From positions 90,886 through 154,885 of the IMG/VR virus record IMGVR_UViG_3300020165_000008: 64,000 nt of DNA. One strand, written 5' to 3'. Made by a program: the position numbers and the translations under genes. Numbering within the stretch: position 1 is the first letter of the stretch; the number at the start of each line of letters is the position of its first letter. Positions 55,634 through 64,000 of this stretch are shown in pieces. The stretch comes from a virus. The notes under the pieces are model-generated. The model made no database searches. It saw only the letters and a list, made by a program, of their open reading frames with translations, and had not been told where the DNA came from.

Positions 55634-56814
55634 AAAGCAATCTCCTGCATACCGCCGAGTGTCTTACCTGCCTTGAGGGTCGTTCGAAAGTCTCCAAAGC
55701 GAGTGTTAGAGAAAGTATGCACCAAATCGTCGATCAAGTCAAGATCTTTTTTGCTTAGGTCCAAAATAATACAGTCGTGAACGATAAAGGCTAAGCTTGT
55801 TTGGCGTCCTTTCAGAAGTTCATTGACTTTGCTTGCATTCTCATAAACAACGTCTGCGGTTGTTGACTGAATAACATAATTGATTGCGTGGTCGTCATCA
55901 CACTCAATCGCACGACCAAATGGTGTCTTGATAAAATCGTGATGGAACCAGTCAGTTTTGATCTTATCTTTATCGTAAACCTTTTCCAAAGTTTTGTTTG
56001 CGGCGGTTTTACCGTAAAGCCACTGGAAAGCTTTCTTCTTTGCTTGATCACGATCCTCAATGCGAGAGAACACGTTTTTCATGTTCCATTCGTGGATGTC
56101 TTCTTCGGGCTGTTCTTTACCGGCCAAAGCCAACATTGTGCGAAGTTCAGCTGCGTTATAGTCCAACTCAACAAAAAGATCGTTATGCGGACGCACTGCT
56201 GTTTTGAACTCGTGCGGGAGGTTGAGAATCGGGAACGTATTTGGCTTTGTGCTCAACCTTCCTGTGATTGTGCCATAAGGATCGTAGTGAACCCACTTGT
56301 TTATACCTCTCAGGCTTCGTAGTTTGCCTTGTAAGGCCTTTGTCGTGCTTACCTGTGCCGCCACATCAAAGTCAAAAAGAACTTGCTTGTGGTTCATCTC
56401 AGAGAGAAGTCGGTGTACTTCCAATAGGTGGTCATAAGATCTTGGCTTGGTATAGTTTTGTAGAACGTTTTCAGTTATTTTATTTTTTACCTCGCAAAGA
56501 TCAATCAGGAAAGAAAGCGGCATAAAGTCGTATACGCACCATTCTTGGACGTTAAAGTCGACGGCGCCAAAAGCCATGTTAAAAGCTTGGAGTTTTTTCT
56601 CAATCTCCAAGTATTCTGGCATAACATCGGCTGGGCAACATTCTTTTAGAGAGCGACCACCAGCCCAAATGTTTCCAACCTGTAGCTCTTCTTTGTCGGT
56701 TGCGTGGTGATAAGACCAAGTTTTTGCGGCTTTTGTTTCAGCACCGTCAAAATGAAAAACGCCGTCTTCATAGACAGCGTGGCATTTGTTTTTCGTATCA
56801 AGGGTTTGGAACAT
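55630..56814 (-). CDS. Compact family A DNA polymerase
   Basis: 394 residues. The palm and fingers motifs are present: motif A VELDYNAAELR near 218, motif B AKKKAFQWLYG near 265, and motif C IVHDC near 345, where most family members have VHDE. PYGTITGRLSTKPNTFPILNLP is the family GRL-S-x-x-P-N-x-Q/F motif. The first 150 residues are short and not a recognisable 3'-5' exonuclease, so proofreading is probably missing. Pol I is about 900 and T7 polymerase about 700 residues. No ribosome site; its start shares a base with the preceding stop (TAATG). Confidence 0.85.
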   Translation of the reverse strand: MFQTLDTKNKCHAVYEDGVFHFDGAETKAAKTWSYHHATDKEELQVGNIWAGGRSLKECCPADVMPEYLEIEKKLQAFNMAFGAVDFNVQEWCVYDFMPLSFLIDLCEVKNKITENVLQNYTKPRSYDHLLEVHRLLSEMNHKQVLFDFDVAAQVSTTKALQGKLRSLRGINKWVHYDPYGTITGRLSTKPNTFPILNLPHEFKTAVRPHNDLFVELDYNAAELRTMLALAGKEQPEEDIHEWNMKNVFSRIEDRDQAKKKAFQWLYGKTAANKTLEKVYDKDKIKTDWFHHDFIKTPFGRAIECDDDHAINYVIQSTTADVVYENASKVNELLKGRQTSLAFIVHDCIILDLSKKDLDLIDDLVHTFSNTRFGDFRTTLKAGKTLGGMQEIAL

Positions 56815-57896
56815 TAAAAAACCGGGGTGAGCGTGGTGGTCTTGGACGATCTCCTGACTTGGGCTACAGTATAGCGCATTGCGGACGGCATGTCAAGAGA
56901 ATTCGCCACGGCCAAAGCGTTATGAAATACCTTGTCTTTATTTGGCATCTCGTTTTGGTTTGTTTCCGATAGAAGCGCAAAAAAGTAAAGTTTTAGTTTT
57001 TGCTCTTTTGTTAATGTTCCTTCTTTATTAATGTTTTCTTTTATTGTTCTTATTTGGTTCTTGCACATCTCGTTTGGAAAATAGATCTTGTCCTTGTCAG
57101 AGAAGTGGTTCGCAAAACGGTCTTTGTTGTATTGATTATACATTGTTGTAATCATCATGTCAAGATAACTAAACTCTAAATCAAAATAGTTAAAAAAGTT
57201 GTCAGTATAGAACTGCTTGATGTCAACGTTATTTATCTTTCTGTATGGATTATACACCAAGCGATAAGGATTTGCAAGATCAACCTCAAAGCCTTGTAAA
57301 TTTGCTATCTTTACATAATCGTTGGTGCTTCTGGTATTTCTAAGAAAGTCTGTAAAGATCCCTGTTGGGCTACCAGCGCCTTTTTGCTTTATGACTATTG
57401 ATAATCCGGTGTTTTCGAAATACAACCGTTTCTTAAAGTTTAAGTTGTAAAAAGTCAAGGGCAAGATGTTAGAGTATTTTCCAATGTAATCTAGAAAGGT
57501 ATTATAAAAATCTGTGACGTTTCTTATCTTTATATTTCTTCCGTCTATGTAATTTACAAGTAAGCCATAATAAGTATTTAGATTGTTTGCGTATGCTTCT
57601 AATAAGTTGTTATTGGAAAAGTCTGGTTTTTTTGTAAAGTTATAAAACTCGAAACCAACTTTCTTCTGAAGCATTTTTCTTGTTATTAGATCTGTAAACT
57701 TTTTGTATTGTTCGGCTACTTCTTCTAAAACAAAAGAATCTTGACTAAACCCAATAAGTTTGTCGTCTTTTGGGATAAGTGGAAACAAGTCTGTATCTAA
57801 GAAAAGCTTATAGTCTAGATCACTATTATAGTTTGTTCTAATCCTTCTTGAGGAGTTTTGTATGATTTTGCCTATGTTAAATTCTTGTATGGTCAT
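56814..57896 (-). CDS. Hypothetical protein, probable structural
   Basis: 360 residues rich in Asn, Tyr, Phe and Lys (KIIQNSSRRIRTNYNSDLDYKLFLDTDLFPLIPKDDK). No domain recognised. It is between the tail genes and the polymerase and is co-translated with the polymerase. The next promoter lies within its 3' end, so it probably closes the tail transcript. Confidence 0.5.
   Translation of the reverse strand: MTIQEFNIGKIIQNSSRRIRTNYNSDLDYKLFLDTDLFPLIPKDDKLIGFSQDSFVLEEVAEQYKKFTDLITRKMLQKKVGFEFYNFTKKPDFSNNNLLEAYANNLNTYYGLLVNYIDGRNIKIRNVTDFYNTFLDYIGKYSNILPLTFYNLNFKKRLYFENTGLSIVIKQKGAGSPTGIFTDFLRNTRSTNDYVKIANLQGFEVDLANPYRLVYNPYRKINNVDIKQFYTDNFFNYFDLEFSYLDMMITTMYNQYNKDRFANHFSDKDKIYFPNEMCKNQIRTIKENINKEGTLTKEQKLKLYFFALLSETNQNEMPNKDKVFHNALAVANSLDMPSAMRYTVAQVRRSSKTTTLTPVF
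56868..56896 (-). promoter_or_regulatory. Sigma70-like promoter of the polymerase gene
   Basis: TTGACA (56896-56891), 17 bases, TATACT (56873-56868) on minus, inside the end of the preceding gene. It separates polymerase expression from the tail block. Confidence 0.75.
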
Positions 57897-57903
57897 TTAA
57901 TTA

Positions 57904-60900
57904 TTAAAATCCGAGATCTGAGAGTGTTGAGTTCACGTTTCGGCCGGCTTGTGTGGTCGCTGCGGCTGCTGGCTGGCTAACATTGTTGTTTAAGGTCTGG
58001 CCGGCTTGTGTAACCGCTGCAGCTGCTGGCTGGCTATAATTGTTGTTTAAGGCTTGGCCGGCGCTTGTAACTATGTCGCTAGCAGCCGACGCAAGTCTCT
58101 CAAGGGCGGTGGGCGGTTCTTGAAGTACTTCATCCGCTGCGCTGGAACCGGCCTGAATGATTTCCAATTCAGGTCTGTTGCAACTGGTGCCGGAAAACGC
58201 CTCCCAACTAGCTTCAACTTCTGTTTCAAATTTTCCATCGGATCCAATTGAGTTTATAACTTTATTAATAAAATAATACCCACCCAAGCCTAAAACTCTT
58301 GCTGCAGAAGTAGAACCGTGACCATAGCCGACCATTGATGGGTTGATATATATATACGTCCCTGGAAAAATGAAAGGGGCACCAAAGATTGTTATCGTAG
58401 CATCATACTTTTCTCTTAGTGCTGACAGGTTTAAACCACCAGCACGGACAATCCTGCCTTCTCGGCGTCCTTCAATTTCATCTTTTCGAAATTTAATTGA
58501 TTTTAAAATACCTCTGTCTGAACCTAACTTCACGTGATATATCCCTACCCGAGCATCCTCTTCTTCATCAGCTTTGCGCTCTATGGTCTGACCATTACTG
58601 CGTAGGATAAAATAAGAGATTAACCTTTGATCGCCAGACGATGGAGCGGCGGATATCACATTGCCAACACTTCCTGCATAGACAGGCTCCTTGTCAGCAA
58701 CGCTATTCCTATAATCTATACCGGCCTGGAGGTCAGGCGCCAGGCCGGGACCGCCGAATATAGCGTCTCGGGTTGCAGCGTCTCGAAGCTGGTCGCTTAT
58801 ACCTATGTCCGGACCTTCAAAAGAAGCAACATGCGGCACTCCTTCAGGGCTAACAATGTCACCAGATGAAGCCAATCTAATTGAGTTGACATAGGAAAAC
58901 TTACTTGCCAAATCCTTAATAAAAGCAGTCAAGCTGTACCTTGTTTTTAATGGCCTTATGATATTTTCAATAAAGAAAGATCTAAAGCCATCAATTGAAA
59001 TGAGCATATCGGAATAATTATAAGCTTTTCTAGTGTTGTCCATATCTCTATAGGTGTAGAGCCCGGTAATAAATTTAAAATCGTCCGATCTTTCCTTCAA
59101 AGCAGTGCCTTCTGTGTTTTTTAGGCCCTCAACAACTCTGTCTATGAGGTCTCCTAATCTTATAAAGTTTATTACAAGCCGGGCGCCGTCGTTCTCGCTA
59201 TAGTTTTCTAGAAGTCTTTCTCGTTGAGCTGCATCCAGATCAGCATCAGAAAGGTTCGGTGTGTCGGCGGCGGCGGCGCTAGCAGCGACTTCGCCGGGGT
59301 CGATTCCAGTTCCCTGGTGGAAGAACCCCTGGCTGACATTGAATTGGGAATTAGCGCTAAGGTTCATTAGGACACTTTCTGTAAGGCGCCTTATTTCGAG
59401 GCTTCTGAAGTCATCGTTAAACGGAACCCGAGATTCCTTAACTTCGGCGGCTCTTATTTCTTCAATGACGTCTGCGTTTATTGTAACTTTCCAAACCTTG
59501 TTGCCTTCCAGCAGTCCAGTAAATATATTATTATAATTTTGAATAATATTATCATTTCCAGTAGTTCTCAACGCATCCAATAGAGCAACCTCTCGTTCGT
59601 TCAACTCGTCGGTGTCGGTGTCAGTATCGGCAGAGTTGTCGCTAGTGCTAGTTCTAGAAGTCGCACAAGGATCCAATTCTTGCTTGTCGGCTGGAGATTC
59701 TTGCTCCGTTTGGCCGGCAGTATTTGCAGCTGCTTGATTAACTGACTCGATAGCGGGAGGAAGACCGATTCTTAGTATGTTAAGCGACTCGTCAGAAAAA
59801 TACTCATCGATAGCTGAAAAATAGCTAATGTCTAAAGTTAATGTGCCGTCGGCATTGAAGTTTAGGCTATGATCCTTTAAAGATAGACGCAATCTGGTAT
59901 TTGTTTGGTTGATGATCTCTTTTAGTGCTCTTACACTTTGATCGTTGGCAAGGTCGTGGTTGATTTTATGATCAATTTCCCAACCTACATGTGCTAAAAT
60001 TTCATATTTATAAAGAGGTTGCGCAGATTCATCATCACCGTTTGCGATTCCAACACCAGCACCAATAAGGCTGATCAAGTCAGTATTTCTGGGGTCCTCT
60101 AGGGCAGCTTGTGCATCATTGGCACTAATTCCAATAAAGTCGCTTAAGCTTTGAAAGAATAACGATATATCAAAATTAACAAACGATCTAACGGTTTCTG
60201 GATTGTTGCCTTCGTACGACCAATTAACACTTTTAATTCCAGCGCCGCCGGCTCTTCCAGATTTAGATTGAGTTATTCTTTCAAGTGATTTATTTTCTGT
60301 AAATGATTTAAATTTAAATTCTAATATCCCGTTGTCGATTTCACTGTATGACCCATCGTTGTTTTTTTTATATATTTTTTTATACAGTCTTATTTTTGGC
60401 ACTAATAAAGATAGATAAGGAGTTCTGATCGCAAAAAATGGAAGAAGGTCGGGTCTTCTTAAAAGAAAATTGATCAACAGGTGCTCATCTGGTGTGCTTA
60501 CTTGCACGATGTTTGTCTGACTGGTGTTTTCTAAATCAAAAAAGCTCTCAATTATTCGTTCGTTAAGACATGCCAACACTCCTTGCTGCCTGTTTAACAG
60601 AAAGTTTGCCGCTTCGTTTTCGTCGGTTGTTTCGAATTGCTCTGAAGTACTGGTTACGCTACCAGGGTCGTCTCTGATTTGAATTTCAAGTTCACGCACT
60701 TCATCGGCGTCGTGGCCACTGGTGACGACCAAGTCTCGGTTTGCCTTGCGTTCGTCGAGGGCGTCTTCCCGCATCCTACGTGTAACCAGCTCCCCTTCAA
60801 ACCTCGGCCGGCCGCTCCGGAGCACGTCTCGAAATTCCCAAGTGAAATTTTGTTCCTGGAAGCTGCCTAGTTCAAATGTGGCTCCTTGTCTCTGCTTCGC

Positions 60901-60993
60901 CTGGGTGAAAGCCAACCAAGGTTCTATGATGTCCCGAGTCAACCTTACATTTTCCCTTAGCAGCTCTCGGTCACTATCTGAAAGCGCAGCCAT
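57904..60993 (-). CDS. Large tail/baseplate protein (hub-like)
   Basis: 1029 residues, GAGG nine bases upstream. The central part has long beta stretches (KIRLYKKIYKKNNDGSYSEIDNGILEFKFKSF). Near the C-terminus GGYYFINKVINSIGSDGKFETEVEASWEAFSG resembles the end of phage hub/baseplate beta domains, where a late-gene K-F-x-T-x-(L/V)-x-A-x-W motif is common. The last 70 residues repeat SQPAAAA-TQAG-LNNN three times. It lies right next to the LysM/gp53-like gene. A baseplate hub or its spike support is the best guess. Confidence 0.6.
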   Translation of the reverse strand: MAALSDSDRELLRENVRLTRDIIEPWLAFTQAKQRQGATFELGSFQEQNFTWEFRDVLRSGRPRFEGELVTRRMREDALDERKANRDLVVTSGHDADEVRELEIQIRDDPGSVTSTSEQFETTDENEAANFLLNRQQGVLACLNERIIESFFDLENTSQTNIVQVSTPDEHLLINFLLRRPDLLPFFAIRTPYLSLLVPKIRLYKKIYKKNNDGSYSEIDNGILEFKFKSFTENKSLERITQSKSGRAGGAGIKSVNWSYEGNNPETVRSFVNFDISLFFQSLSDFIGISANDAQAALEDPRNTDLISLIGAGVGIANGDDESAQPLYKYEILAHVGWEIDHKINHDLANDQSVRALKEIINQTNTRLRLSLKDHSLNFNADGTLTLDISYFSAIDEYFSDESLNILRIGLPPAIESVNQAAANTAGQTEQESPADKQELDPCATSRTSTSDNSADTDTDTDELNEREVALLDALRTTGNDNIIQNYNNIFTGLLEGNKVWKVTINADVIEEIRAAEVKESRVPFNDDFRSLEIRRLTESVLMNLSANSQFNVSQGFFHQGTGIDPGEVAASAAAADTPNLSDADLDAAQRERLLENYSENDGARLVINFIRLGDLIDRVVEGLKNTEGTALKERSDDFKFITGLYTYRDMDNTRKAYNYSDMLISIDGFRSFFIENIIRPLKTRYSLTAFIKDLASKFSYVNSIRLASSGDIVSPEGVPHVASFEGPDIGISDQLRDAATRDAIFGGPGLAPDLQAGIDYRNSVADKEPVYAGSVGNVISAAPSSGDQRLISYFILRSNGQTIERKADEEEDARVGIYHVKLGSDRGILKSIKFRKDEIEGRREGRIVRAGGLNLSALREKYDATITIFGAPFIFPGTYIYINPSMVGYGHGSTSAARVLGLGGYYFINKVINSIGSDGKFETEVEASWEAFSGTSCNRPELEIIQAGSSAADEVLQEPPTALERLASAASDIVTSAGQALNNNYSQPAAAAVTQAGQTLNNNVSQPAAAATTQAGRNVNSTLSDLGF

Positions 60994-61329
60994 TTAGATA
61001 AACCTCTCGTAGATTTGCTCCAAAGGAAAAGGAATCAAAACTTCATCCCCCACAGAAAAGTGTGCGTCGGTTGGCTTTTGATTGAACCAAGCAATAACCC
61101 ACCAAAGCTTTGAGTCTCCATAAAATTCAAAAGCTAATTTAAACAACCTTGTTCTTCTTTGCCAAATAGCAGTTCGCATTGAATATTTTTTCCTTTCCTC
61201 GTTGGAGAGAGGCTGGATATGAGCTGTTTCAATCAACCTGGTGTTTATTAGGTCTCTGGATCTTAGCATTTCTCTTGTTGCCGGCGCTCTATTGGCTTGG
61301 AAAATTCTTTTGTTTAAATATCTTGACAT
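60994..61329 (-). CDS. Baseplate wedge protein, gp53/LysM-like
   Basis: 111 residues. LFKLAFEFYGDSKLWWVIAWFNQKPTDAHFSVGDEVLIPFPLEQIY gives a LysM-type layout (Y-G-x-x-x-x-W-x-I-A-x-x-N ... G-x-x-L/V-I-P), as found in T4 gp53-like baseplate proteins. Its TAA directly precedes the hub-like gene start (TAAATG). Confidence 0.7.
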   Translation of the reverse strand: MSRYLNKRIFQANRAPATREMLRSRDLINTRLIETAHIQPLSNEERKKYSMRTAIWQRRTRLFKLAFEFYGDSKLWWVIAWFNQKPTDAHFSVGDEVLIPFPLEQIYERFI

Positions 61330-61344
61330 TGTTTAACTCTTTTG

Positions 61345-62133
61345 CTAGTCGGTTCCGGATTCTGTTATCCCGCTTGTATCACCGGCCGTACTTGCCTCGG
61401 ATAAGGCATTCGTTGCTGTGAAGCCAAGAGCGACAGCTGCTTGGCCAGCTTCGGTAGCGCCGGCAGCTGCGGAATCAATACTTGCCAAGGCCCTTCCAAT
61501 GCGACCTTCGGAAGTTGAGGGTGTAGAGTCGGATATAAAATAAGGAAATTCGGTCATGTTTGTTGCTGGCATACCTTCAACATATCCCAGGTCGTGGGTG
61601 TGAAGGATTGTGGCTGAAAAACTTATTGAGAAGAAAGCAGGAATTGCCGAACCAACTTTATCAACCCAGCCGGCAGACCCATCAAATTTAAAACTATGGG
61701 AAAAGTTGTTTATGCCGCAAACTAGTCCAGATTCTGGGCTGTCACCGGAAATTCCTTTTGAATGGTCATAAATCAAATTTGCAAACTTTATACGCAATAA
61801 AGGAGATGCTGATATCGTATTTGAAGTGCCACTAGTTGAATATGCTGGATAAAGAAAACTAATCAATCGGTTGAGATTGGTTAAGTTTCTTTCTGCCGTT
61901 TCGATACTGTCGGAGGGCACATCAAAAGCAACATCGATTGTTCTTTCAGTGTTTTGAAAAGTTAAGATTGGATCCTGTCGTCCAAAAACGTTCTCAGAAG
62001 TCCAATTCGGAGAAAACTTATCTTCCAACTGAGTTATCAAGGCCGGGAATGCAACAAACATACCGGAGATTACAGAATAGAATTGAAAATAATATTGCTT
62101 TTTTTGCGCATATGTAGATATATAATTTGCCAT
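61345..62133 (-). CDS. Tail/baseplate structural protein
   Basis: 262 residues; AGGAGAAACTG before the ATG. PALITQLEDKFSPNWTSENVFGRQDPILTFQNTERTIDVAFDVPSDS and FLYPAYS ... SPLLRIKFANLIYD follow a pattern I recall from conserved tail proteins of marine myoviruses that carry a G-R-x-D-P-I motif. The C-terminal 70 residues are Ala/Ser/Thr-rich and flexible. It is between tape measure and the gp53-like gene, a usual baseplate position. Confidence 0.6.
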   Translation of the reverse strand: MANYISTYAQKKQYYFQFYSVISGMFVAFPALITQLEDKFSPNWTSENVFGRQDPILTFQNTERTIDVAFDVPSDSIETAERNLTNLNRLISFLYPAYSTSGTSNTISASPLLRIKFANLIYDHSKGISGDSPESGLVCGINNFSHSFKFDGSAGWVDKVGSAIPAFFSISFSATILHTHDLGYVEGMPATNMTEFPYFISDSTPSTSEGRIGRALASIDSAAAGATEAGQAAVALGFTATNALSEASTAGDTSGITESGTD

Positions 62134-62147
62134 CAGTTTCTCCTATT

Positions 62148-64000
62148 TTATCGAGCGAGAGCGGCGCCCGTAAATCTTGCAGTATCATAGCGGTCAAGCC
62201 ACTTAGCCAACACTCGCCCATCAAGCTCTATCACGTTCGTTGTTCCTTCATTGTTGGCTCGCTCGTTGACCAGTCTGCTAATTGCTGCAACCAGCTGGTT
62301 AGTGCTTTCAGCACCTTCAGCGTTTGAGACGGCGCCAATAATCGTCTCTATTCTTGCTACTTGTTCAGCTTCGACGGTTGAGGCAATTCGCATTAGGTTG
62401 GCCAATGAGTCTGCTGTTGCCTTGAAAGCAACCGTTTTTTCTGTGCTATCGGGGAGTTCATCTAAAGCTTTACCAATAGCAGCTATATATTCAGGCACTC
62501 CCGTATCTGTTAAGGACATTGATGCTAGTTGCGCCATAGAAGAAAGGACTGTGGCAAAGGACGATACTTTTTCAACATTTAATAGATCTATCTGCTCTCT
62601 AACCTTCCGGAACATTTTTCCTAACTTTCTAATCCCGAATCCGGCGCCGGGTATAGCTAGAACTGCTACAGCTGCTGCGAGGGCTAGCGCCCCAAGGGAC
62701 ATTTTAAGCAAACTTTCTCCTATTGCCAAAATGTTTCCTGCATCCATCCCTGCAAAGCTCGCAACTAGTTTTGACACCCCAAGAGCAGCGACGAACGTGC
62801 CGGCACCGACCGCAAGCATAGCGACGCCAAATGCCGAGAACCCGGCAATTGCGGGCGCACCTGCGGTCGCCATTAGATAGCCAAGGCCAACAATTGCGGC
62901 ACCAAGCAGCCCAATTGCAAGAACAGCACCGGCGATCTGGCCACCATTTAAATCACCGAACGCCGCAACCAATGTCGACATCCCCCAAGCAGCCAAACCA
63001 ATGCCGGCGCCGACCATAAGCATTGCTGCGCCAAACGCCAGCAAGCCCTTGGAGCCCTCGGCGGCTTTCTTACCGAAGCTTTTAACTGCATCACCGGTAT
63101 TTCCTGCAATCTCTTCAACACCTTCAGAAGCCTCTGCGGCAGAACCTACTAGACTTTTAAATTTCGACGAGACTTTGTCGACCAGGAACTCGACGCTAGC
63201 GCCCGCCGCCTTGGAAAATAGTATAAATGCTGCCTTCGCACCGATCAAGCCGAGGGTCAGAGCAGCGAAAGAGCCAATTATTGAACCGCCGAGGGCGTCG
63301 GAAAGTTTCAAGAGACCATTAACCAGCCCGTTTAAAGTTTGCACAATAGGCCCAACAATGAGCGCCAAGTTGCCCATAAGAACCTTAAACTTATCCATTG
63401 CGGTTGAAGCTTCTCTTGTCCTATCGGCTAACTCTTCTGCAGACATCCCGGCATGCATTAGCTCTGCGGCTGTTTCGTGCACTTCTTCACGAGTTGCTCC
63501 AAATAACTGTGCTGCCTCTTCCATCGAGATGTTAAGTGCATCTGAAACTTCCCTTTTCTGGAAGCGATCCATTTCGTCAAAAGTCATTGAAGACTGTTCC
63601 ATTGCTCTTTGTAATAGTTCTATTCTTTCTTCTTCTGTAGCATTCAAAAGAGAATACGTATCAAGCAAGTTACCACCTAAGACCATGTTCAGGCGTCCGG
63701 CTGCTTGTGATGAGGCCTCAAAGGTATCGTATTGGCCCACAATGTTATAAAGGCTCTGAACGGACATTCCGGTTGCTTTTGCGGCTGCTTGTAGTTCCAA
63801 GAAAACGTCAAGTGCGCCATCACCCATCTTTGCAAACAGCTCGCCCATTCCGACAAGGTCAGCCGACACTTGACTAAAAGGTATACCAAGAGCATCTGCT
63901 GCGCCGGCAACTTCTCTCATTGCCGTTTCTGTTTCAGCTAATGACATTCCTGCGACTTTTGTAAATGTCTGTGCCATACCTGCGGCGTCGCCAACAAGTT
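62148..64000 (-). CDS. Tail tape-measure-like protein (5' end outside window)
   Basis: At least 616 residues seen; the frame stays open from the first ATG (63977) to the window edge (LVGDAAGMAQTF), so the real start is beyond 64000. Helical and Ala/Gly/Leu-rich: a globular start (TAMREVAGAADALGIPFSQVSADLVGMGELF), then repeated hydrophobic segments such as LLAFGAAMLMVGAGIGLAAWGMSTLV and their close repeats at about 340-440, which span membranes in tape-measure proteins of tailed phages. In T4-like phages such proteins set tail length. The repeats ELAG/AIAG and VGAGTFVAA suggest internal duplication. Confidence 0.7.
   Translation of the reverse strand, partial: LVGDAAGMAQTFTKVAGMSLAETETAMREVAGAADALGIPFSQVSADLVGMGELFAKMGDGALDVFLELQAAAKATGMSVQSLYNIVGQYDTFEASSQAAGRLNMVLGGNLLDTYSLLNATEEERIELLQRAMEQSSMTFDEMDRFQKREVSDALNISMEEAAQLFGATREEVHETAAELMHAGMSAEELADRTREASTAMDKFKVLMGNLALIVGPIVQTLNGLVNGLLKLSDALGGSIIGSFAALTLGLIGAKAAFILFSKAAGASVEFLVDKVSSKFKSLVGSAAEASEGVEEIAGNTGDAVKSFGKKAAEGSKGLLAFGAAMLMVGAGIGLAAWGMSTLVAAFGDLNGGQIAGAVLAIGLLGAAIVGLGYLMATAGAPAIAGFSAFGVAMLAVGAGTFVAALGVSKLVASFAGMDAGNILAIGESLLKMSLGALALAAAVAVLAIPGAGFGIRKLGKMFRKVREQIDLLNVEKVSSFATVLSSMAQLASMSLTDTGVPEYIAAIGKALDELPDSTEKTVAFKATADSLANLMRIASTVEAEQVARIETIIGAVSNAEGAESTNQLVAAISRLVNERANNEGTTNVIELDGRVLAKWLDRYDTARFTGAALAR

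Noticed and set aside
1-64000. Integrase, transposase, insertion sequence or attachment site
   Set aside because: No such protein motif or terminal inverted repeat was seen; the tRNA genes are intact and are not flanked by an integrase.

Overview
This window looks like part of a large tailed double-stranded DNA phage genome, most likely a contractile-tail (myovirus) type with a big genome. The grounds are: a gp32-like single-stranded DNA binding protein, a UvsX/RecA recombinase, a DnaB/gp41-type helicase, a FEN-type exonuclease, a DnaE-type polymerase and a compact family A polymerase; nucleotide genes (class II ribonucleotide reductase, ThyX, dUTPase, dCMP deaminase, IMP dehydrogenase/GMP reductase, adenylosuccinate synthetase); phage chaperones (GroEL, a GroES-like protein, Hsp20, ClpP); two tRNAs; and a tail block with a long hub-like protein, a LysM/gp53-like baseplate protein and a tape-measure-like protein. 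No terminase, capsid or integrase gene is seen. Every supported gene is on the minus strand, so transcription runs from high to low coordinates. An acidic DTVEDT-repeat lipoprotein recalls Myxococcota/Bradymonadales surface lipoproteins and is a weak hint about the host.

Layout. 1-1260: end of a neighbouring leftward unit, tRNA-Lys, and about 1 kb without genes holding divergent promoter-like elements and GC hairpins. 1.26-20.8 kb: accessory region of small unknown genes plus three tandem arrays (16 genes) of proteins built from a 23-residue HREDGPA repeat; the first array follows a MoxR ATPase and a VWA/metallopeptidase gene. 20.8-30.6 kb: HAD, cupin, DUF5872-like, nuclease-like, Hsp20, GroEL, ClpP and acidic scaffold-like genes. 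30.6-36.6 kb: purine and dUTP metabolism, an adenine methylase and the 17th repeat protein. 36.6-40.1 kb: DnaE. 40.3-43.9 kb: tRNA-Thr, a beta-class methylase with a candidate endonuclease partner, and a split gamma-class methylase. 44-56.8 kb: ThyX, GroES-like, RNR, helicase, exonuclease, deaminase, UvsX, SSB, a tubulin/FtsZ-like protein and family A polymerase. 56.8-64 kb: tail and baseplate genes.

Regulation. Two promoter classes can be read directly. One is sigma70-like (TTGACA/T, 16-18 bp, TATAAT-like), ahead of the ParB-like, Hsp20, SSB, polymerase and other units. The other is a conserved two-box element, TGGATAAGATCC, exactly 9 variable bases, TCGTCTAA(C/T), seen 12 times (11 on minus, 1 on plus), nearly always at the head of a transcription unit. 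In the accessory region each repeat array sits at the far end of a unit opened by this element. Neighbouring genes commonly overlap as ATGA, TAATG or GTGA, which points to translational coupling.
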